The notes: a model not told the origin generated them from the sequence alone. A stretch of 64,000 nt of DNA from Hyphomicrobiales bacterium (GCA_900489925.1 UEHQ01000012.1:434001-498000), one strand, 5' to 3'. Counted from the first letter of the stretch, positions 1-10,500 are shown. Translations and numbers: made by a program.

Positions 1-2508
1 GGCCGCAAGGAAACCCAGGCGCTCGTCAGCGGCTTCGAAGTCGTCCCGCGCATCAAGGTCGACTACAAGGGTCATCCGCTCGAGGAAATGGATATCGATG
101 CGATCCTTGCCCGTCGGCCAGACCTCGTGCTCGTTGATGAGCTTGCCCATACGAACGCCAAGGGCAGCCGCCATCCGAAGCGCTATCTCGATGTCATGGA
201 ACTGCTGGACCGTGGCATCGACGTCTATTCGACGCTGAATGTCCAGCATGTCGAAAGCCTTAACGATGTCGTCTCCCAGATCACGCGCATCCGCGTACGC
301 GAAACGGTTCCGGATTCGATCATCGACATGGCCGATGACGTCGAGATCATCGATCTCACGCCCGATGACCTGATCAAGCGCCTGCATGACGGCAAGGTCT
401 ATGTTCCGAAGACCGCCGAATGGGCTCTGACCAATTACTTCACGCCTGGAAACCTGACCGCACTGCGTGAGCTCGCCTTGCGCAAGACTGCACAGCGGGT
501 CGACGACCAGCTCCTGAACCATATGCAGGCACATGCCATCGCCGGCCCCTGGGCTGCGGGCGAAAGGGTTCTTGTATCGGTCGATCAGCATCCACGCTCG
601 GCCTCGCTTGTGCGCTACGCATCCCGCATGGCTTCGCGCCTCCGGGCCCCCTGGGCCGCCGTCTATATCGAGACCAACCGCTCGATCAGCCTGACGGAAT
701 CGGACCGCGACACGATTGCCGCGACGCTGCGGTTGGCTGAACAGCTCGGCGGGGAGGCGATCACCATCCCCGGACGAGAAGTCTCCGAAGAGCTTGTGCG
801 GCACGCCGCTGCCAACAACGTCACGCATATCGTGATCGGCGCACCGAGCAAGCCGACTTGGCGTGATTGGCTTCATCGTTCGATTGCCGACGATCTCATC
901 AGGAGGTCAGGCAACATCAGCGTGCACGTGATTTCCGGCAGCGAGAGGGAAGGGGCCGCTGCGCGCGGCGTAAAGGCCGCGCCATCCGCCCCCGCATTCG
1001 ACATCTATGCCTATCTTGCCGCGACGGTCTATGTAGCGATCGCGCTTGTGGTCGGCGTGGTCCTCGACCAGGTTCTGGATGTTCGCAACCTAGCCCTTGT
1101 CTTCCTGATGGCGGTCCTGACATCAGCGGTCATCCACGGGCTTCGCCCGGCACTTTACACCTGCATTCTCAGTGCGCTGTCCTTCAATTTCTTCTTTCTG
1201 CCGCCCCGGTACACCCTGACAATCAGCGATCCGGAGAGCGTGCTGGCGCTGTTCTTCTTCCTCGGCGTCGCCGTCATCGCCAGCAATTTGACCGCAACGG
1301 TCCAGCGACAGGCCGCCGCTGCCAGACAACGCGCAAGGACGACGGAAGATCTCTATGTCTTCTCGAAAAAGCTCGCGGGCACCGGAACACTGGACGATGT
1401 GCTTTGGGCGACCGCCTTCCAGTTGGCGTCCATGCTCAAGGTTCGCGTCGTCCTGCTGCTTCCGGAAGACGGGACCATTGCCGTCAAGGCCGGCTATCCA
1501 CCTGACGACACGCTCGACGACGCGGACATTGCCGCCGCGCGCTGGGCTTGGGAGCACAACCATGCCGCCGGTCGCGGTGCCGATACCTTGCCCGGCGCCA
1601 AGCGACTCTATGTGCCTTTGCGGACGGGTCGGGCAGCCGTCGGCGTCATCGGGCTCGACAATGACCGCCGCGACGGGCCCTTGCTGACGCCTGAGCAGCA
1701 GCGGCTTCTGGATGCGTTGGCCGACCAGGCGGCGCTGGCGATCGAACGCATCCAACTTGTGGCCGATGTCGACCGCGCCAAACTTGCTGCCGAGGCCGAC
1801 CGCCTGCGCTCCGCTCTTCTGACCTCGATCTCGCACGACCTGAAGACGCCGCTGGCGGCTATTCTCGGCGCCGCGGGTACATTGCGCGACTATCGCGATT
1901 CCATGCCGCAAGAGGACCAGTTGGATCTCCTGTCGACCATTGTCGACGAGTCCGAGCGCCTCAATCGTTTCATTGCCAACCTGCTTGATATGACAAAGAT
2001 CGAATCCGGAGCGATGGACCTCAACCACGCATTGCATTATGCCGGCGACATCGCAGGGAGCGCATTGCGGCGAGCCGCCAAGATTCTTGCACACCACAAG
2101 ACCGTCATGACGATTCCCGAGAACCTGCCGATGGTTCGCGTCGATCCCGTATTGCTGGAGCAGGTGTTCTTCAACCTGCTGGACAACGCTGCGAAATACG
2201 CCCCGCAAGGTTCCTCGATCCGTATCGAGGGGAGGGCAGATGCCTACAGTGTCACAATACAGGTTTCAGACGAGGGGCCCGGCATTCCGCCCGCGGATCT
2301 CGAACGAGTCTTCGACACATTCTATCGCGTACGCAAGGGCGACCAGGTCCGCGCGGGAACAGGTCTCGGCCTGTCTATCTGCAGAGGTTTTGTCGAGGCG
2401 ATGGGCGGCACGATCACGGCTGGAAATCGCGCCGATCGATCGGGCGCGGTGTTCACAATACGCCTTCCAAGGCCCAATGAAATTCCAAAACTGGATGAGC
2501 TCAAATGA
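1..2508 (+). CDS. kdpD: Sensor histidine kinase KdpD, 5'-truncated by window edge
   Basis: Membrane sensor kinase of the K+/turgor KdpDE system. The reading frame is open from base 1 (GRKETQALVSGFEVVPR...), so the true start and the Walker A part of the KdpD N-terminal domain lie upstream; about 835 residues are visible. In order: end of the KdpD domain with LVDELAHTNAKGSRH and TLNVQHVESLND, a universal-stress-like domain (about bases 560-940), four closely spaced membrane segments (about 1000-1310), a GAF-like region, then the HisKA box SISHDLKTPLAAI with the phosphoryl-accepting His codon at 1834-1836, and a HATPase domain with N-box FFNLLDNAAKYAP and GTGLGLSI. It overlaps kdpE by ATGA. kdpFABC presumably lies upstream, outside the window. 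Confidence 0.96.
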   Translation, partial: GRKETQALVSGFEVVPRIKVDYKGHPLEEMDIDAILARRPDLVLVDELAHTNAKGSRHPKRYLDVMELLDRGIDVYSTLNVQHVESLNDVVSQITRIRVRETVPDSIIDMADDVEIIDLTPDDLIKRLHDGKVYVPKTAEWALTNYFTPGNLTALRELALRKTAQRVDDQLLNHMQAHAIAGPWAAGERVLVSVDQHPRSASLVRYASRMASRLRAPWAAVYIETNRSISLTESDRDTIAATLRLAEQLGGEAITIPGREVSEELVRHAAANNVTHIVIGAPSKPTWRDWLHRSIADDLIRRSGNISVHVISGSEREGAAARGVKAAPSAPAFDIYAYLAATVYVAIALVVGVVLDQVLDVRNLALVFLMAVLTSAVIHGLRPALYTCILSALSFNFFFLPPRYTLTISDPESVLALFFFLGVAVIASNLTATVQRQAAAARQRARTTEDLYVFSKKLAGTGTLDDVLWATAFQLASMLKVRVVLLLPEDGTIAVKAGYPPDDTLDDADIAAARWAWEHNHAAGRGADTLPGAKRLYVPLRTGRAAVGVIGLDNDRRDGPLLTPEQQRLLDALADQAALAIERIQLVADVDRAKLAAEADRLRSALLTSISHDLKTPLAAILGAAGTLRDYRDSMPQEDQLDLLSTIVDESERLNRFIANLLDMTKIESGAMDLNHALHYAGDIAGSALRRAAKILAHHKTVMTIPENLPMVRVDPVLLEQVFFNLLDNAAKYAPQGSSIRIEGRADAYSVTIQVSDEGPGIPPADLERVFDTFYRVRKGDQVRAGTGLGLSICRGFVEAMGGTITAGNRADRSGAVFTIRLPRPNEIPKLDELK

Positions 2509-3197
2509 CCGGTTCAGCCGTGAAGATCCTCGTCGTCGACGACGAACCTCCTATCCGCAAGCTTCTGCGCGTCGGCCTTACCGCGCAGGGCTATGAGGTG
2601 CAGGAGGCATCAAATGCCGCCACCGCCCTCCAGGCTGTGAAGGACGAACTGCCTGACCTGGTCGTGCTCGATCTGGGCCTGCCGGACAAATCCGGCCATG
2701 AAGTGCTGCAGGAATGGAGAGACGCGGGCCTCACCTTGCCGATCGTCATCCTTTCCGGCCGTACCGATGAGACCGGCATCGTCAACGCGCTCGAAGCAGG
2801 GGCCGATGATTACCTGACAAAACCGTTTGGCATGAACGAACTTGGCGCCCGGCTGCGGGTCGCGCTGCGCCACCGCCTGCAGCAGCAGGGCGAGCGGGCG
2901 ATCTTCCAGACCGGCGGGCTCTCGATCGACCTCGTGAAACGCATCGTCAAGATCGACGGGCGGGAGATCAAGCTCTCTCCGAAGGAATATGACATTCTGC
3001 GGGTGATGGCCCAGCATGCCGGAAAGGTGCTGACCCACCAGTTCCTTCTGAAGCAGATATGGGGACCGGCGGCCGACGTGCAGTATCTCAGGGTCTATGT
3101 CCGGCAGCTTCGGCAGAAGATCGAAACCACTCCCGACCAGCCTCAATACATCCTCACCGAGACCGGTGTCGGTTACCGGCTGACCGAACCCACCTGA
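2505..3197 (+). CDS. kdpE: Response regulator KdpE, OmpR/PhoB family
   Basis: Cytoplasmic transcription factor phosphorylated by KdpD, expected to activate the kdp operon. 230 residues, the normal family length. The receiver domain has the acidic pair in VVDDEP (residues 11-13), the phospho-acceptor Asp56 in VVLDLGLPDKSG, and the conserved Lys in TKPFG. The C-terminal winged helix follows (LSPKEYDILRVMAQHAGKVLTHQFLLKQIWG ... YVRQLRQKIE, shown in two parts of the family signature), ending with ETGVGYRL. Start ATG overlaps the kdpD stop (ATGA), which indicates translational coupling. Confidence 0.96.
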   Translation: MTGSAVKILVVDDEPPIRKLLRVGLTAQGYEVQEASNAATALQAVKDELPDLVVLDLGLPDKSGHEVLQEWRDAGLTLPIVILSGRTDETGIVNALEAGADDYLTKPFGMNELGARLRVALRHRLQQQGERAIFQTGGLSIDLVKRIVKIDGREIKLSPKEYDILRVMAQHAGKVLTHQFLLKQIWGPAADVQYLRVYVRQLRQKIETTPDQPQYILTETGVGYRLTEPT

Positions 3198-3221
3198 CAT
3201 CCGCAATGAATGGAGCCACCC

Positions 3222-3704
3222 ATGCTCTTGAGCGACTGCTTGCCGCTAGAGAACGTCGTCGTCAATCTTTCTGCCTCATCCAAGCGGGAGCTGATCGGCA
3301 AGCTGGCCGATGTCGCCGCCCGCAAAACGGGGGCTGACGCAGCCGCCATATTTAAGGCCATCACCACCAGGGAAGAGCTTGGCTCGACCGGCGTGGGCAA
3401 CGGCGTCGCTATGCCCCACGCGGCAGTTGCGGGCCTCGATGCATCCTTCTGCATGTTCGTCCGCCTTCCGAAACCGGTCGAGTTTGAAGCCGTCGACGAC
3501 GTGCCCGTGGATCTCGTTGTGCTGGTCCTGACACCAACGATCAGCCAGGGCCAGAATCTGAACGTCCTATCGTGTGCCGCAAGAAGGCTACGCGATGACA
3601 AGATCTTGTCCGCAGTCCGAGCCGCCCGAAGCGCAGAGGAAGTTTTTCTTGTCCTCACGAATGAGGAGGACCCTGTAACGCGCGAACGGCGGCGCCCGGA
3701 ATAG
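3222..3704 (+). CDS. ptsN: PTS IIA(Ntr)-like regulatory protein (PtsN family)
   Basis: Small cytoplasmic phosphocarrier of the nitrogen PTS type, about 160 residues. It shows the family opening MLLSDCLPLENVVVNLSASSKRE and the phosphorylation loop GVGNGVAMPHA with the acceptor His at residue 66. I chose the ATG at 3222 over that at 3210 because GGAG (3212-3215) sits six bases before it; the longer start would only add MEPP. It begins 24 bases after kdpE and is probably in the same transcript. In E. coli and Rhizobium, EIIA-Ntr binds KdpD and modulates its activity (established); a dedicated copy in the kdp operon therefore makes sense. The C-terminal tail after EEVFLVLTNEEDP is short and basic. 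Confidence 0.88.
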   Translation: MLLSDCLPLENVVVNLSASSKRELIGKLADVAARKTGADAAAIFKAITTREELGSTGVGNGVAMPHAAVAGLDASFCMFVRLPKPVEFEAVDDVPVDLVVLVLTPTISQGQNLNVLSCAARRLRDDKILSAVRAARSAEEVFLVLTNEEDPVTRERRRPE

Positions 3705-3828
3705 TTCCATAAGATAGATTACCCAATATCGAAGCGCCATGAAATCCATGCAGCACTTCGCACCTGCCTGCCTAACGCCCTGGAAAGCGAAGCCCATCCC
3801 AGATGCGGCGCCATCGGTAACTATCGGA

Positions 3829-4968
3829 CTACCCCTGCAGCCGACGAAGCAGCACGCCTAGGCGCTCCTCCGATGGGCAGTCATTAAGGTCCGGTCTAAT
3901 TGGGATCCCGCCGCCGTCTCGGTTCCGCACTTCGCTTGGGCTGTAGCCAAACGCGCGTTTGAAGGCGCGACTGAACTCGGCGCCATCACTGAACCCCCGC
4001 TCTTCGGCAATCTGGAAGATCAGACGTCGATCATTGGGATCCGTCAATGCGGCATAGGCGCTGAGCAGGCGGCGATGCTGGATGTAATGCATCACGCCGC
4101 CAAAGGGCTCGAACAGGTTATAGAGCCGCGTCCGCGAAATGCCGAGCTCACGGCGAACCGATTCACTGCCGAGTTTCGGGTCGAGCAGCCGGCTATGTAC
4201 CAGTTGTCGCGCCCGTTCGAGAAGCACATTGGCGATTGGTCCTTCTGCAGCCTCGATATGATCGGCCGATGGCGATACGCAAGCCAGGATCATCGCTCGC
4301 GTCGCCGCGACCAGTCCTGGCAGATCCGCTTGGGTAAGCGTTGGCAAACGATTGGAAACGTCTATGAGGTAATCCGAGAATAGTCCGCCCATGCCGGTCC
4401 CAAGCGTGGAAAACTCCGCGGCGCCAAGTGTCGCGGCAGTTTCGACCGAAAGATCACGCGGCACGAACAGCATGAGCATTTCGCTTTTATCGACAGTACC
4501 GTTGAAGGAGCGACCAAGCGAATGAATCTGAACTTCCCCCGGCCCCGCGGCAAACCCGCTTCGTCCGGTATTGGTCCGCACCTGTCCCGATTGCAGGACG
4601 GTCATTGTCCAGTGATCAACGGGGTCACGCCGAACATATCCCGGCAGGCTGGAGAACGAGAGGCTGTCCGTACCGATTTCAGCAAGGACCAGACTTCCAA
4701 GATCCCAAAGCTTCTGCCGTCCGCCGAAGTGTGCGGTTGTGGGGTGTGTATCGGCCAGTTCAAGCATTGGCGAGAAGCTCTCGCGCCAAGTCGCAAACTG
4801 ATCGCGTCGTCTCAACCCATCGGTCGAGAACTCGAAGGAAGGAAGGTGTGGAGCCCCCTCTTCAACTAGCGTCGCATCGACCGCATCACTATCCTGTTCC
4901 GCAAACCTCTCATAGTCGAGCTGCGGTTCGGGTGATCTCCCATGCGCCATAAGATCTTCGGTCGTCAT
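3829..4968 (-). CDS. AraC family transcriptional regulator
   Basis: 379-residue regulator. The N-terminal two thirds match the AraC-binding-like (cupin-type) sensory part (FATWRESFSPMLEL, DHWTMTVLQSGQVRT, GEVQIHSLGRSF). The last 100 residues hold the double helix-turn-helix: RRELGISRTRLYNLFEPFGG, then IAEERGFSDGAEFSRAFKRAFGYSPSEVRNR. Start ATG is preceded by GGGAGGT at good spacing. Its target is not evident; a poor small frame lies just upstream and the kdp/ptsN unit converges on it from the other side. Confidence 0.9.
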   Translation of the reverse strand: MTTEDLMAHGRSPEPQLDYERFAEQDSDAVDATLVEEGAPHLPSFEFSTDGLRRRDQFATWRESFSPMLELADTHPTTAHFGGRQKLWDLGSLVLAEIGTDSLSFSSLPGYVRRDPVDHWTMTVLQSGQVRTNTGRSGFAAGPGEVQIHSLGRSFNGTVDKSEMLMLFVPRDLSVETAATLGAAEFSTLGTGMGGLFSDYLIDVSNRLPTLTQADLPGLVAATRAMILACVSPSADHIEAAEGPIANVLLERARQLVHSRLLDPKLGSESVRRELGISRTRLYNLFEPFGGVMHYIQHRRLLSAYAALTDPNDRRLIFQIAEERGFSDGAEFSRAFKRAFGYSPSEVRNRDGGGIPIRPDLNDCPSEERLGVLLRRLQG

Positions 4969-4972
4969 CGCG

Positions 4973-5299
4973 TCACCTCCCGTTGCTCGGCGACGGGACG
5001 CAGCCAGCTGTTCTGTGTCGGAAAGCTCTCGCAGCGGAAGAGAGATGAGAACGTTGAGCGAAAACCGCGAAAGAGCCGCTCGAGCTTGCGCGAGGTTTCG
5101 CCCGCCGCCGCCTCACAGGCACCACGGCACCGTCGATAACCGACTGGCAGCGCACCATATTGCAGCCGTCATTCCAGCTTATGCCGTCTTCAGGTGTAAA
5201 ATGCTGAAAAACACGACTCGAAACGGCGACGTTTTTTTCGAGCCCGTGTTCGAGTGCTAGGTCTGCCGCCATAGGGCGAATAGCAGATATGCAGTTCAT
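4973..5299 (-). CDS. Doubtful small open frame upstream of the AraC gene, possibly degenerate
   Basis: An ATG at 5297-5299 is preceded by GAGGAG at ideal spacing, and the first 55 or so residues (MNCISAIRPMAADLALEHGL...) look like ordinary protein. After VIDGAVVPV the frame becomes Arg/Ser-rich and reads like a wrong frame of high-GC DNA, so a frameshift or decay of a once longer gene is possible. It ends four bases before the AraC start. No family recognised; it may not be a gene. Confidence 0.25.
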   Translation of the reverse strand: MNCISAIRPMAADLALEHGLEKNVAVSSRVFQHFTPEDGISWNDGCNMVRCQSVIDGAVVPVRRRRAKPRASSSGSFAVFAQRSHLSSAARAFRHRTAGCVPSPSNGR

Positions 5300-5610
5300 T
5301 CGTACTCTCCTCTCGGGCCCAATAGTGAGGGCCTGGTGACGTCTGAATGATGCAAGCGATGTATTATTTGCAGGCTTTGAACGCTGCGTTTCGTCGCACA
5401 CGGAGAGTATCGCCGCGTTTATGCGCGTTCATCTGGATAGCCCCGGCACACCATCAATGGCGGCCGCTGTTCCTCCCACCCGCAATCTAGCCCTTTCGCC
5501 CCCTTTCCTCAATCGTCAGATGAATTACGCGTCATCTGGATCGCCAAGTGCTGGCATTGCATTGTATTCGCTCAGAAAACCGTCCCCACACACGCACTTC
5601 TCCATTTTGT
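5300..5610. other. Intergenic stretch between AI-2E gene end and small frame
   Basis: Less GC-rich than the surrounding coding DNA, with several short open frames but no family similarity and no credible ribosome site other than that of the frame at 5299. No terminator-like hairpin with a T-run is obvious after the AI-2E permease stop. Confidence 0.4.
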
Positions 5611-6648
5611 CTAATGGTCTATTTCAACCATCGAGCGGCTCGACAGTAGCGTCGCAACCCACTTTCCAGACGGCGTACCCGCGCAATAGACAATGAACGC
5701 GATCAGGATCGGCACGCCGATGAAGGCCCCAGATATCCCCCACATGAAGCTCCAGAAGAACACCGCAAAGATGACGGCAAAGGGCGATATGGCCAGCGAA
5801 GCGCCCGTAAGCCGCGGCTCCAGATAGCTGCCGATGATGAACTGGATCACGTTCAGGCACGCGAAGATGATGACTGCCGTCTGCCATGAATCGAACTGCG
5901 CGATGGCAAACAACGTCGGAAGCGCCGTTGCGACGAACGCGCCAATAAATGGGATATAGTTGAGCGCGAAGGCGATCGCACCCCAGGCGGCAGCAAGCTC
6001 GAGCCCCGCCGCCAACGCAAACAGCCAGACGGCCAATCCGGTAAGGATGCTTGCGAACGTCCGGACGATCATGAAGCGGCGCAGCTTTGCACCGATGACG
6101 CGATTGGCCGACAGGATGCGCATACCATGAGGCTGGGCAGCAGGCGCGGTAAGCCGGGCGTTGAAATCCTCCACCTCGAGCAAGCCGAGCATGACGAAGA
6201 TGAAGACCAGCAAGGCAAAGCCGGCGAAGCTGTTTATGCGACCGGCCATCCCCTGCACAAAGCGTACCAGCCAACTGACATCGAAGCGATCAGCCAGCGG
6301 CCCTGCCACTGCAAGGCCATGCCCCTCGAGCCAGTTCGTCCAGTCGACATAGATCGTCTGGAAACGCTCAGCGTTGACAAAAAGCCATTGTGCAAGCTTG
6401 CCGAACCCCCAAGCGACGGACGAACCGATGGAGATGATAACCACCATCGTGATGATCAACGTGATGAGAAGAGCCAAAAGCTTCGGAAGCCAGCGCTGCA
6501 GCACAGCCTGGCACGGCCACACCAGCGCAATGACAAAAAGGGAGAAGATAAGCGGCGCGAAGATCGATTGCGCGACGTAAAGCAGAGCGAGTACGAGGAT
6601 GCCGGTCGCTATCGACCCGATCATGCGACTGCCACTTGCTTCGAGCAT
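5611..6648 (-). CDS. AI-2E family transporter (PerM/TqsA-like integral membrane protein)
   Basis: About 345 residues with the family layout: two or three N-terminal membrane helices (IGSIATGILVLALLYVAQSI, LIFSLFVIALVWPCQAVL, LLALLITLIITMVVIISIG), a hydrophilic middle, then a cluster of four to five C-terminal helices with the characteristic run GAIAFALNYIPFIGAFVAT and YLEPRLTGASLAISPFAVI. Family members export small molecules or act in ion exchange; substrate unknown here. I prefer the ATG at 6646-6648 (MLEASGS), preceded by AGGGG, over the ATG six codons upstream, which has no good ribosome site. Confidence 0.88.
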   Translation of the reverse strand: MLEASGSRMIGSIATGILVLALLYVAQSIFAPLIFSLFVIALVWPCQAVLQRWLPKLLALLITLIITMVVIISIGSSVAWGFGKLAQWLFVNAERFQTIYVDWTNWLEGHGLAVAGPLADRFDVSWLVRFVQGMAGRINSFAGFALLVFIFVMLGLLEVEDFNARLTAPAAQPHGMRILSANRVIGAKLRRFMIVRTFASILTGLAVWLFALAAGLELAAAWGAIAFALNYIPFIGAFVATALPTLFAIAQFDSWQTAVIIFACLNVIQFIIGSYLEPRLTGASLAISPFAVIFAVFFWSFMWGISGAFIGVPILIAFIVYCAGTPSGKWVATLLSSRSMVEIDH

Positions 6649-6799
6649 GCCCACCCCTAAATTCATGTTCTTACTGCCGGCCCCGCCCGCTACAAACGTC
6701 GGGGCCTGGTCGCATCAAAAGGCCGGTCCGTCACCGCGCAGGGCAACAGCTATCGCCTGCCCTTCCGCGCGGGGCCGAAATCCCGCCCGCTACCGCAAG

Positions 6800-7297
6800 T
6801 CAGCTGGTCGCAGTTGCTTTCTGCAACGCGTCACGCAAGACCTGCTCCTTCGTTTCATCGAGAGAGGTCTTGAGCACGACGCCGCCAAAAGGCGATATCT
6901 CCTTGAGAACCTTGTCCGCCGTCATCTCCTGGATCAGGACGAACAGGGCGCCATTGCCCGGCTGAAGATTGTTTGCGAGCTCCTTCATGAAAGCATCGTT
7001 GATGCCGACATCGGTCAAGGCGCCGCCGATGGCGCCGGATGCAGCGCCGACCGCCACGCCCAGAAGCGGATTGAGGAACAGGACGCCGATCAGCAAGCCC
7101 CAGAAGCTGCCGGACGCAGCACCTGCGGCTGTCGTATTGACCAGCTGGTTCAACTTGATCTTGCCGGCCTCGGTCTTTGTGGCGATGACGGCATCGCCCA
7201 TTTTGATCAAGTACTCTTTCTGCAATTCGAACAAGCGCTGACGCACTTCTTCGGCTTTAGCTTCGGTCGGGTAAACAATTGCAATCAGATCAGACAT
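6800..7297 (-). CDS. DUF1269 family protein with glycine-zipper membrane segment
   Basis: About 165 residues. Starts MSDLIAIVYPTEAKAEEVRQ, the typical DUF1269 opening, then a Gly/Ala-rich hydrophobic hairpin (GAASGSFWGLLIGVLFLNPLLG, GVAVGAASGAIGGALTDVGI) and a soluble C-terminus. An upstream in-frame ATG at 7331-7333 exists, but GGGGGGAG directly precedes the ATG at 7295-7297, so I use the latter. Family function is unknown; members are often stress-associated. It stands alone between the RND operon and the AI-2E gene. Confidence 0.88.
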   Translation of the reverse strand: MSDLIAIVYPTEAKAEEVRQRLFELQKEYLIKMGDAVIATKTEAGKIKLNQLVNTTAAGAASGSFWGLLIGVLFLNPLLGVAVGAASGAIGGALTDVGINDAFMKELANNLQPGNGALFVLIQEMTADKVLKEISPFGGVVLKTSLDETKEQVLRDALQKATATS

Positions 7298-7440
7298 GAT
7301 TACTCCCCCCTCAACAGGGCTTTGGACTGACACGCTAAGAATAAATCATAGCCGGGAATATACTGAAGGAATTAGCAGGGAATCCCGGAGCTTGGCATTG
7401 CGTCTCTTTCTTTTGCCGCCCCTATCAGGCAACGGTCGGA

Positions 7441-7470
7441 TGTCCGTGACCAAAAAACTGGTCACGGACA
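7441..7470. terminator. Perfect 12-bp inverted repeat downstream of the RND operon
   Basis: TGTCCGTGACCA (7441-7452), a six-base A-rich loop, then TGGTCACGGACA (7459-7470). It lies 51 bases past the RND stop and about 145 bases upstream of the DUF1269 start on the same strand. Most likely it ends the RND transcript, but there is no T-run after the stem on the - strand, so an operator for the DUF1269 gene is the alternative. Confidence 0.5.
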
Positions 7471-7520
7471 ATAAGATAGCGAAAATACCGAAGATATCGG
7501 GCACACCACCGGAAGAGCTA

Positions 7521-10500
7521 TTATGCCTTGGCGGCGGCAGGCTCAGCCGCGTCCGCCTTGGCCTTTTCGGGCTCGGCGTCTGCGGGAATGCGAAACCACA
7601 GCACATAGAGCACCGGCAGGAAGATCAGCGTTAATGCCGCCGCGACCACCAGTCCCCCAATCACGGTGAAGGCTAGTGGCGACCAGAAAGGATCGCGGAT
7701 AATTGGCAACATTCCGAGGACCGTCGATCCCGCAGTCAGGAAGACCGGGCGCAGACGATGGGCGGTCGCATCGATGACGCTCTGCCACGTCCTGCCCTTC
7801 TCCTCGATCGCGATGTCGATCTGGTCGATAAGCACCACCGAGTTTCGAGTGATCATGCCGATCAGTGCGATCATGCCGAGCACCGCAATGAAGCCCACCG
7901 GCGTGTTGGTGATCAGCATGATCAACACAACACCGATCAATCCCAACGGCACGACACTGATGACGAGCAGCAGGCGCTGGACGCTTTGCAGCTGGAACAT
8001 CAGCACGATCAGGATAATGATCGCCATGACCGGCAGCATTTCGACAACCGACGCCAGCCCCTCTTCCGCGCCCTCGACCGCACCGCCAACCTCGATGTGG
8101 TAACGCGGATTGGCCTTGCGCACCTCATCGATCTTGCTGGCTGCTGCCTCAACAACACCGGCAGCCAAAACGCCTTCCGCCGTATCCGCCTGAACAGTGA
8201 TCGTCGTCGAACCGTCGCGGCGCCAGATCACCGGCTGCGTGGTCTGATAGTCGATCGTCGCGATGCTCGAGAGTGGCACTGTGTGATTGGGGCCAACGGG
8301 GATCTGCAGCGAACGGATCGTGCTGATATCGACACGCTCCTCAGCAGTTGACCGGGCGACGACATTGATCAGGTAGATCGAGTCCCGCACCTGGGTAATC
8401 GGAACGCCGGATGCTGTCGCAAAGAGCGTCTGGGCAATCACCGACGAATTCAGCCCGACCAGCCGGGCACGATCCTGGTCGACTTTGATGACGATCTTGC
8501 GGACAGGTTCGTTCCAGTCGAGGTTCGGCTGAACCACGCCGGGTACCTTGCTGATGGCATCGGCGACCTGCCAGGCGACGTTGCGAACCCCGGGAATGTC
8601 GGGACCGGTGACGCGGTATTGCACGGGCCAGCCAACCGGCGGTCCCATTTCCAGCGGCGAGACGCGCACGATGATGTCAGGCAGCTTCTCGTCGAGCGCC
8701 TTTTGAAGGCGTGCCTGCAACGCATCACGCGCCCCGACGCTCTTGGCGATCACCACCGCCTGCGCACGGGAAGGCGCCGGTGCCTGAAGATCCATCGACA
8801 GATAGAAGCGAACGGGATCGGAACCGATATAGAAGCTCCAGTCGGCCACATCCTCGTCAGCGGCAAGAACCTCCTCAGCTTTCGACACCTCAGCCGCCGT
8901 GGCCTCCTGCGATGCGCTTTGCGGCAGCGTCAGCTGCAATATCAGCTCGGGCCGATCGGATGCCGGGAAGAACTGCCGCTTCATCGCCGTCGATCCGACG
9001 AGCGCCAACGCGAACAAGGCGACAGTGGCGAGCACAACGACGAGACGCATCCGCATGCAGGCATAAAGAACGTTCTTGAAGCCGCGCAGCAATGCGCCGT
9101 CCTGCTTCTCGCCCGTCGCCGTGCCCGATTTGAGAACGGCAAGACCGACGATCGGCGTCAACAAGACGGCGACGAGCCAGGAGACGATCAGCGAGAAGCC
9201 GATCACCAGGAAGAGCGATCGCGCATACTCGCCCGACGAGCTGCTGGCAAAGCCGACCGGAATGAAGCCGGCGATCGTCACCAGCGTTCCCGCCAGCATC
9301 GGAAATGCCGTCGACGTATAGGCATGCGAGGCCGCCTTGATGCGCTCATAGCCCTGCTCGAGCTTCGCCATCATGGTCTCGACGGTCACCATCGTGTCGT
9401 CGATCATCAGTGTCAGCGCGATAATCAGCGCTCCGAGCGAAACACGCTGGAGCGCGATGCCGGTAATGTCCATGAACAGGAAGGTCAGGGCGAGGACGAG
9501 CGGAATGGAGACGGCGACGGCGATGCCGGCACGCACACCGAGCGCGAGGAAGCTGACGCCAAGAACGATCACCACGGCCTGAGCCAGTGACGTCGTAAAC
9601 CCACGGATCGCGGTCTTGACCACTGCCGGCTGGCTCGCGACATGTGTCACCTCGATGCCGATCGGCAGGTCGTCCTCGAACTTCTGCATCGTCGCGTCGA
9701 TATTCTGACCAAGCTGCAGAATGTCGCCGCCGGATGCCATTGAAATGGCAATGCCGATCGCGGGCTTGCCCTTGATCCGGAAGCGCGGCTGAGGCGGATC
9801 GACCGTTCCCCGCACGACGCTGGCAATATCGCCGAGACGCACGAACCCGGACGCGGTTGGAATATTCAGCTGCCGCAGCGTGGTCTCGTCGGAAAGGCTG
9901 CCGGAGACCTGCAGGATCGTGCGATCCTGCGCTGATGTGACAAGGCCGGCGGGCAGAACGGCGTTCTGCGCCTGTATCGTGCCGATGACTGTCGCCGCGC
10001 TGAGGCCAAGACTTGCCAGTCGCTCGGTCGAGAACTCGATATAGATCGTCTCGTCCTGCGTGCCGATCAACTGAACCTTGCCGATGTTGTCGAGCTTCAG
10101 CAGACGGTTTCGCGCCTCGTAAGCCCAATCACGCACGTCACGATCGCTGAAGCCATCCGACGTGAAGCCATAGATGATACCGAAGGTGTCGCCGAAGTCG
10201 TCGTTGAAGAACGGCCCGCGCACACCTGCCGGCAGCGTCGACACCATATCGCCGACCTTCTTGCGGGCCTGATACCAGGACTCACCCACCTGATCCGGGG
10301 GCGTCGAATCGTCCAGCGTCACGTAGACAATCGATTGGCCAGCCGTTGTCACGCTGCGCAGGCTGTCGAGGTGCGGCACCTCTTCCAGAGTCCGCTCGAG
10401 CCGATCGGTGATCTGGTCGGTCGTCTGCTCGATCGTACCGCCCGGCCATCCGGCCGAAACGATCATTGTCTTGAAGGTAAACTCGGGATCCTCATCACGA

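Noticed and set aside
1123..2208. Long open frame antisense to kdpD
   Set aside because: Mirror of a high-GC gene with strong codon bias; composition is Arg/Gln/Gly-rich and it has no family features. The same applies to long antisense frames at 8619-9590, 16032-17183, 18086-19279, 26491-27630, 41528-43243, 45352-46791 and 62669-63988.
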